NCBI GenBank assembly: GCA_905235565.1
Contig: CAJOLR010000012.1
Location: forward strand, 1 to 42,069
Length of the DNA: 42,069 nucleotides
Origin: an uncultured Bacteroidaceae bacterium
Lineage (GTDB): Bacteria; Bacteroidota; Bacteroidia; Bacteroidales; Bacteroidaceae
Direction of reading: 5' to 3'
Shown here piece after piece: positions 36,759-42,069 of this stretch (position 1 is the first letter of the stretch; each line of letters starts with the position of its first letter). The translations under genes and the position numbers were made by a program. Under the pieces are notes generated by a model, which was not told the origin of the DNA, did not search any database, and was given only the letters and a program-made list of their open reading frames with translations.

Positions 36759-38798
36759 ATGAGTTTTCAACAACTGTTCCCGCTAACCGACAGCATCTGG
36801 ATCTGTTTCATGGTCCTGACGCTGGTTTTGTTTGTGCCTATACTCTGCAAGAGGCTCAGATTCCCACAGATAGCAGGTCTCATAGTAACCGGAGTACTCA
36901 TCGGTCCAGGTATACTCAACATTATCCACATTACCCCCGAGATCCAGTTCTTCAGCCGCATGGGACTGCTGTTCATCATGTTCTTTGCCGGATTGGGAAT
37001 TGATCTGGAGGAGATGAAACGCAACAAGGTGTGGGGCGTTCTGTTCGGAGTACTTACCTTTACGGTACCATGGGTGCTCTGTTACCTGTCCTGCACATGG
37101 CTGCTGGAACTCCCGGCGCACACATCGGCCATATTGGCATGTATCATGGGGTCCCACACACTTATATCATACCCTATCATAAGCAGATACGGTCTTAGCC
37201 GCCGCAAGAGCGTGACAGTTTCTGTAGCCGGTGCCCTGGTTGCCATCCTGCTGGCACTGGTGGTATACGCCGTGATGATGTCAACCAACGGAAACGCCGA
37301 CTTCAATCCGTTCTGGTTCATAATCAAGATTATCGTATACATCACGGCAGTGATACTGATTTACCCTCGTATGGCCCGCGGTTTTTTCCATAAGGTCACC
37401 AACAGTTTCTCACACTTCCTGTTCGTGATGATTCTGCTGGCGCTCAGCTGCGGTCTGGCACAGATGATTGGTTTAGACTCCATAGTAGGTGCGTTCCTGG
37501 CCGGTATCGTTCTGAACCGTTACATACCCAAGTCGTCTCCTCTGATGAACCGTCTGGATTTTGTGGGCAACACCCTGTTTGTTCCGCTTTTTCTTTTGGG
37601 CACGGGCCTTATGATAGACCTCAATGGAATGACAGGCAACTGGCTGTTCCTGAGCGTATTTACCACACTGTTCATAATAGGTACAATCGGTAAATGGTTT
37701 GCAGCACTGGCCACACAGAAGGCCAACGGATTCACCCGTAATGACCGTCGCGTAATATTCGGTCTGAGCGCATCACACGCCGCCGGAGCCCTGGCTATAG
37801 CAATGGGCGCCTACGATGGCGGTCTTATGGACAATACCACCCTTAGCGCCACAGTGCTTATTGTGCTGTTCTCATGCATCCTTAGCAACATCATAACTGA
37901 AAAGGCTGCCGATGTACTGCATCAGGACGAGTTGTCCGATACCGGATCAGAATCCCGACTGATGGTCATGCTTACCGGCTCCAATACCCTCCAGGCGCTA
38001 ATGGACACTGCAATTACCCTGTATGACAAGAACAGTCCCGAACTGGTAGGTCTGTATGTCACCATCAACGGTGAACATGCGCCCAAATACATGCAGGACG
38101 GCAAGGGCCGATTGGAAGAGGCCTCCAGAATAGCGGCATCAGCCGATGTTCCGTTTATTGCACACAACCGCCTGGGTAACAATATTATAGACAGCATACT
38201 GCACGCATCCAATGAATTCTGCGCAGACCGCATACTTATGGGACTGCCGTTGCGTCACAACATTAACCTGCCTTATCTGGACAACATAATCAGTCCTCTC
38301 AATGACGGATTCCACGGTCAGATAGTTCTGCAGCGTTTTGTAACTCCCATAAACACCATACGCCGAATAGTGGTCCTGGTTCCCGGTCCGGTTATCCAGG
38401 ATGAAGCTTTCGAGAAGTGTATGGAGAGCATCTACCGCATCACTATGGCAATAGGCTGCGCTACTGAGTTCTACGGTAAGGACCAGCCTATTTCGGCCGT
38501 ACGCGGCACAGGACTCAATTTCTCAAGCGGACGGGTAACATACAACGAGGTAAGTGAGACTGCCGATATGCACTGGGTCATTAGCGGCCTCAAGGAGGAT
38601 CATCTGCTCATGATTGTTGGACCGCGTGACAGTGAGACACACGCCGGACGTTCATTCCGTCACCTCTACGAGCGTATCCACATGCCCGAATCAGACTTCT
38701 CTACCATGCTGCTGTTCCCCGAGACCAAGAACGTCAAGGGTAAAGAAGAAGCCACGCTCCGCACAGAACGTGACTTCCTAAAGATGCTGCGCATGTAG
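36759..38798 (+). CDS. CPA2-family cation/proton antiporter with cytoplasmic USP-like domain
   Basis: Inner-membrane antiporter of 679 residues. The first about 390 residues hold about 12 hydrophobic helices with the family features GLIVTGVLIGPGILN, LLFIMFFAGLGIDLEEM, GAFLAGIVLNRYIP and SASHAAGALAIAMGAYDGGL. The remaining about 280 residues form a soluble domain resembling a duplicated universal-stress-protein fold, likely regulatory. Na+ or K+ specificity cannot be told. AGAGAAG precedes the ATG. Confidence 0.88.
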   Translation: MSFQQLFPLTDSIWICFMVLTLVLFVPILCKRLRFPQIAGLIVTGVLIGPGILNIIHITPEIQFFSRMGLLFIMFFAGLGIDLEEMKRNKVWGVLFGVLTFTVPWVLCYLSCTWLLELPAHTSAILACIMGSHTLISYPIISRYGLSRRKSVTVSVAGALVAILLALVVYAVMMSTNGNADFNPFWFIIKIIVYITAVILIYPRMARGFFHKVTNSFSHFLFVMILLALSCGLAQMIGLDSIVGAFLAGIVLNRYIPKSSPLMNRLDFVGNTLFVPLFLLGTGLMIDLNGMTGNWLFLSVFTTLFIIGTIGKWFAALATQKANGFTRNDRRVIFGLSASHAAGALAIAMGAYDGGLMDNTTLSATVLIVLFSCILSNIITEKAADVLHQDELSDTGSESRLMVMLTGSNTLQALMDTAITLYDKNSPELVGLYVTINGEHAPKYMQDGKGRLEEASRIAASADVPFIAHNRLGNNIIDSILHASNEFCADRILMGLPLRHNINLPYLDNIISPLNDGFHGQIVLQRFVTPINTIRRIVVLVPGPVIQDEAFEKCMESIYRITMAIGCATEFYGKDQPISAVRGTGLNFSSGRVTYNEVSETADMHWVISGLKEDHLLMIVGPRDSETHAGRSFRHLYERIHMPESDFSTMLLFPETKNVKGKEEATLRTERDFLKMLRM

Positions 38799-38807
38799 AA
38801 ATGCGCC

Positions 38808-39245
38808 TTACCATTTGGTAAACCTGAAAATAGCCTTGCCGTTTTCAAGTACCAGCTTATCTCTTTTCAACTCAATTACATTGAAAGTCGATACCTTATC
38901 TTTTATTCCTATCAGTTTGAGGTCATTGTCTATCGGCGGCCAGTTGTCATCATTATACATGGAAAAATCGAATGTCAGCTGATCTCCATTATCAGTCAAC
39001 ACACCGATTATGCAAAAACCGCTTCGCTTATCTTCTACCTTGACCAGATCCCTTGCAAAACTGAACCAGACTCCTTTCACGTCCTCTTTTGAGCTATTTC
39101 TGCCCATAAGGTCAACACCTTCCGGGTATTCGAGACAGTCCAGCCTCCACATGTAATCCAGCTTATCATTATGGAAAACATTCTCACAAGATTGCAACAG
39201 CACCATGAGAATCACCGCATAAATGGTTTTAATAGCTTTATTCAT
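38808..39245 (-). CDS. Small lipoprotein coupled to the Wzi-like gene
   Basis: Predicted lipoprotein of 145 residues (MNKAIKTIYAVILMVLLQSC, Cys20). I choose the ATG at 39245 because it overlaps the previous stop as ATGA. The body is beta-rich with VLENGKAIFRFTKW at the end and resembles lipocalin-like domains. Coupled translation with the Wzi-like protein suggests a shared envelope or capsule role; function is not known. Confidence 0.7.
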   Translation of the reverse strand: MNKAIKTIYAVILMVLLQSCENVFHNDKLDYMWRLDCLEYPEGVDLMGRNSSKEDVKGVWFSFARDLVKVEDKRSGFCIIGVLTDNGDQLTFDFSMYNDDNWPPIDNDLKLIGIKDKVSTFNVIELKRDKLVLENGKAIFRFTKW

Positions 39246-40810
39246 AGTAGTTTCCATAATTTGGACAGTGTAACCATAAAGCCGGCATTATTGCCGATCA
39301 TGTCCCCGTCGTTATAATCCAGTCCGAGTGAAAGCCCTATCTTCCACCCGTATTCATCACCTAAACGATATGAACCTTCAAGCAGGCAACTGGTAACCTT
39401 CTGAACCTGATTGAGCGGATCCTCATATGTACCCCAATGGGCAGTATCCGTAAATAACGCCCTATAATTCCATCTTAGTCCGAATGCGCCTTCTATACCC
39501 AAATGATACATCAGAACGCGGTTACTGCGTAAACGCTGGCTGTAGTCCTTATTGTAAACGGGAGACAAAAGTATCGGGTTGCCTATATCATAACCTGACA
39601 AGCTGTACGAATCATACAATTCATGATTATACATTCCGTCGCAACCGTCAACACCCTCTATAACTGGATAAAAAGGTGCCTTGTAGATAGGACCGCACTG
39701 ACCACGGGTATTCAACAGTTCCAGAACCACATTACTTACCGGTGCATTTTTCTTAAGATTAACCTCAATGCCCCAAAGAGCGTCAAACCAGTTGCGTCTG
39801 AAACCATAGAATACAAAATCCTTGTTTCCCTCCTGATTGTCCTTGTATTCTATACCCAGCATACTGGAATGATCCTCGTAGAAATGCTCATAATATGCCC
39901 TTACGCCCCATTCTTCTGTATGGTAATCAAAGGAGAGATGCCAACTTCCCAGGATATTGCCGTTCTCCTTTCCCTGCTTCCCTACCTTATTGAACGGCAG
40001 GAAGGCAGTCAGATATGCATCAGGACCCGAAGGAAGCCTATGTTCATCAATAATATCATCCGTGTAAAGTTGCCTGTTATGGAGTGTACCTCCGAATACC
40101 GAATACATTTCAAGCCCTATTGTAGCCTCCAAGGGAAAACGGTTGGCATCCCCCAACCTTACAAAGAAGGCTTTACTGTGAAACAGGAGGTCATCAGTAT
40201 ACTGATTACCGTTACATGCCTTTTCGGCCTGACTCTTTCTCCATTTGTCATCAGTCAATCTGCCGTAACTCACATGGCCTTTCAATGAGAACCATCGGCC
40301 TAAAACAGGAATACATGTAAAGTATGGTATACCCAGCCTTACTTGAGGAATCGGGCTGCTGTTACCCGACCAGGTAAGACCACCTGTACTCAATGTCTTG
40401 TTCTTAAGTTCTCCCCAACGTTCCTGCATTCCGACATCCAAGCCGATCCATTTATAACTCAGATCAACGTACAACTGATGCAGGAACAGACCTGAACTGG
40501 TGTTTGCCTGCGCCCCGAAATCAAGTCCGTAATCCACCCCTATTCCGTTTGGCAATGACATATCGCCTTTGGCGGCAAGATGCATCAGTCCACTCTCTTT
40601 CTCAATTGATGACAATCCCTGACGGTTGGATGTATGCCAGAATGGAGCATAAGTGCCTTTACCAAACGATCCAGCTGACTCAAAGCCCAGGACAAGGTTC
40701 TTATGGACTTGTGTCCCTTTATGCATACCATCATCCTGAGCAGACATGTATAATGGTATGAATGTAAGTATGACCGTTGTATATACTGACCTTAAAAACC
40801 TGTTTTGCAT
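39242..40810 (-). CDS. Wzi-like capsule assembly outer-membrane protein
   Basis: Exported protein of 522 residues with a signal peptide (about 1-24, ending YMSAQ). The body is a long beta-strand-rich region with family phrases such as GKGTYAPFWHTSNRQGLSS, LHQLYVDLSYKWIGLDVGMQERWGEL and FYHTEEWGVRAYYEHFYEDHSSMLG. It matches the Wzi capsule-assembly family (PF14052), which in other species holds capsule polysaccharide at the surface. No capsule synthesis genes are present in this window. A promoter-like TACATTTG lies upstream. Confidence 0.82.
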   Translation of the reverse strand: MQNRFLRSVYTTVILTFIPLYMSAQDDGMHKGTQVHKNLVLGFESAGSFGKGTYAPFWHTSNRQGLSSIEKESGLMHLAAKGDMSLPNGIGVDYGLDFGAQANTSSGLFLHQLYVDLSYKWIGLDVGMQERWGELKNKTLSTGGLTWSGNSSPIPQVRLGIPYFTCIPVLGRWFSLKGHVSYGRLTDDKWRKSQAEKACNGNQYTDDLLFHSKAFFVRLGDANRFPLEATIGLEMYSVFGGTLHNRQLYTDDIIDEHRLPSGPDAYLTAFLPFNKVGKQGKENGNILGSWHLSFDYHTEEWGVRAYYEHFYEDHSSMLGIEYKDNQEGNKDFVFYGFRRNWFDALWGIEVNLKKNAPVSNVVLELLNTRGQCGPIYKAPFYPVIEGVDGCDGMYNHELYDSYSLSGYDIGNPILLSPVYNKDYSQRLRSNRVLMYHLGIEGAFGLRWNYRALFTDTAHWGTYEDPLNQVQKVTSCLLEGSYRLGDEYGWKIGLSLGLDYNDGDMIGNNAGFMVTLSKLWKLL

Positions 40811-40835
40811 CCTTGGAGTGATTTGATATGATTCT

Positions 40836-40843
40836 CAAATGTA
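40836..40843 (-). promoter_or_regulatory. Promoter -7 box for the Wzi-like operon
   Basis: Minus-strand TACATTTG fits TAnnTTTG, about 26 bp before the ATG; a weak GTTG lies about 20 bp further upstream. Confidence 0.5.
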
Positions 40844-40870
40844 GGCATAAAAACGGAATAACACAACAAA

Positions 40871-40907
40871 GACGGTTCTTTCTGTACAACACACAGCAAG
40901 AACCGTC
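40871..40907 (-). terminator. Terminator-like hairpin after the esterase
   Basis: GACGGTTCTT and AAGAACCGTC form a perfect 10-bp stem around a 17-base loop, downstream of the esterase stop. The following minus-strand bases are T-rich but not a clean T-run. Confidence 0.6.
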
Positions 40908-40932
40908 CTTATTGCGTTATGACCGCCCTTGA

Positions 40933-41829
<897 letters not shown>

Positions 41830-41922
41830 TTAATAATTTGATAACCTTATTGTTCTCATTGACCGTTTAGGTCTTTTCGTTATTACAAAAGTTCTGTTTT
41901 TTCTGATTCCCCCAAAACATTT

Positions 41923-41964
41923 GTAACTGGAATATGGTCGCAAATGTAACTATTTTCCAGTTAC
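41923..41964. promoter_or_regulatory. Inverted repeat flanking the esterase promoter
   Basis: GTAACTGGAA at 41923-41932 and TTCCAGTTAC at 41955-41964 are perfect 10-bp inverted copies with 22 bp between. The -7 box lies between them, as expected of an operator. Confidence 0.6.
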
Positions 41965-41972
41965 CATCCAAA
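41941..41972 (-). promoter_or_regulatory. Promoter of the esterase gene
   Basis: Minus-strand TTTG (41969-41972) and TACATTTG (41941-41948) are spaced by 20 bp, a good Bacteroidetes promoter. The transcript leader would be about 120 nt, containing a small GACC/GGTC hairpin. The remaining sequence to 42069 shows nothing recognisable. Confidence 0.65.
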
Positions 41973-42069
41973 TTTAATGATCGTTTTTTTTAGATATTTG
42001 TGTCAACTTCTATGTTATTGCCAAAACTTTTATCTCCCTATGCGACTGTTCCTTTACATCAACGACCAC

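Overview
The window looks like a chromosomal segment of a gut- or oral-type Bacteroidales (Bacteroides/Prevotella-like; the genus cannot be fixed from sequence alone). The support is: TAnnTTTG-type promoter boxes, a BACON/BspA-like surface lipoprotein, a fimbrillin-like lipoprotein, a TonB-dependent receptor with a DUF4249 partner, a Wzi-like capsule protein, and an ATP synthase operon in the order D-C-(I)-B-E-F-H-A-G.

Layout. 1-6.3 kb (minus): a trans-envelope TPR/LuxR-type regulator, a small membrane-anchored HTH protein, and a 1436-residue BACON/leucine-rich-repeat lipoprotein, forming a plausible sensor/effector unit. 6.3-9.0 kb (plus): two small unrecognised genes and a K+/H+ antiporter. 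9.0-11.8 kb (minus): an NdpA-type nucleoid-associated protein and an AAA/DUF4143 ATPase, followed by a 500-bp gene graveyard with a broken AlbA_2/RecG-like gene and a 32-bp relic of the ndpA-like gene. 11.8-18.9 kb (minus): the complete nine-gene F1Fo ATP synthase operon, ending in a 52-bp near-perfect palindrome that includes the atpG stop codon. 18.96-19.12 kb: a 160-bp MITE-like element. 19.1-24.8 kb: a Ca2+/Na+ antiporter, an OPT family transporter, a secreted tyrosine phosphatase and a secreted alpha/beta hydrolase carrying a Gly/Met/Gln-rich repeat insert. 24.8-26.4 kb (minus): a fimbrillin-like lipoprotein and a lipocalin-like protein. 26.7-28.0 kb: an MTA/SAH deaminase. 28.0-28.8 kb: a four-tRNA operon (Gly, Leu, Leu, Gly) with a strong promoter, a boxA-like leader and a terminator. 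28.8-34.2 kb (plus): TonB-dependent receptor, DUF4249 lipoprotein, outer-membrane protein and a DUF1624/HGSNAT-like membrane protein. 34.3-38.8 kb: a UvrD/PcrA helicase and, divergently, a CPA2 cation/proton antiporter. 38.8-41.8 kb (minus): a Wzi-like protein coupled to a small lipoprotein, then a secreted CE1-like esterase behind a promoter wrapped in an inverted repeat.

Most genes are housekeeping or ordinary envelope functions. The points most worth a second look are non-coding or structural: the atpG palindrome, the 18-bp hairpin that runs into the mature 5' end of tRNA-Gly, the MITE-like element, the decayed genes beside the ATPase, the tRNA terminator placed immediately before the receptor start, and the regulator/BACON-LRR cluster.
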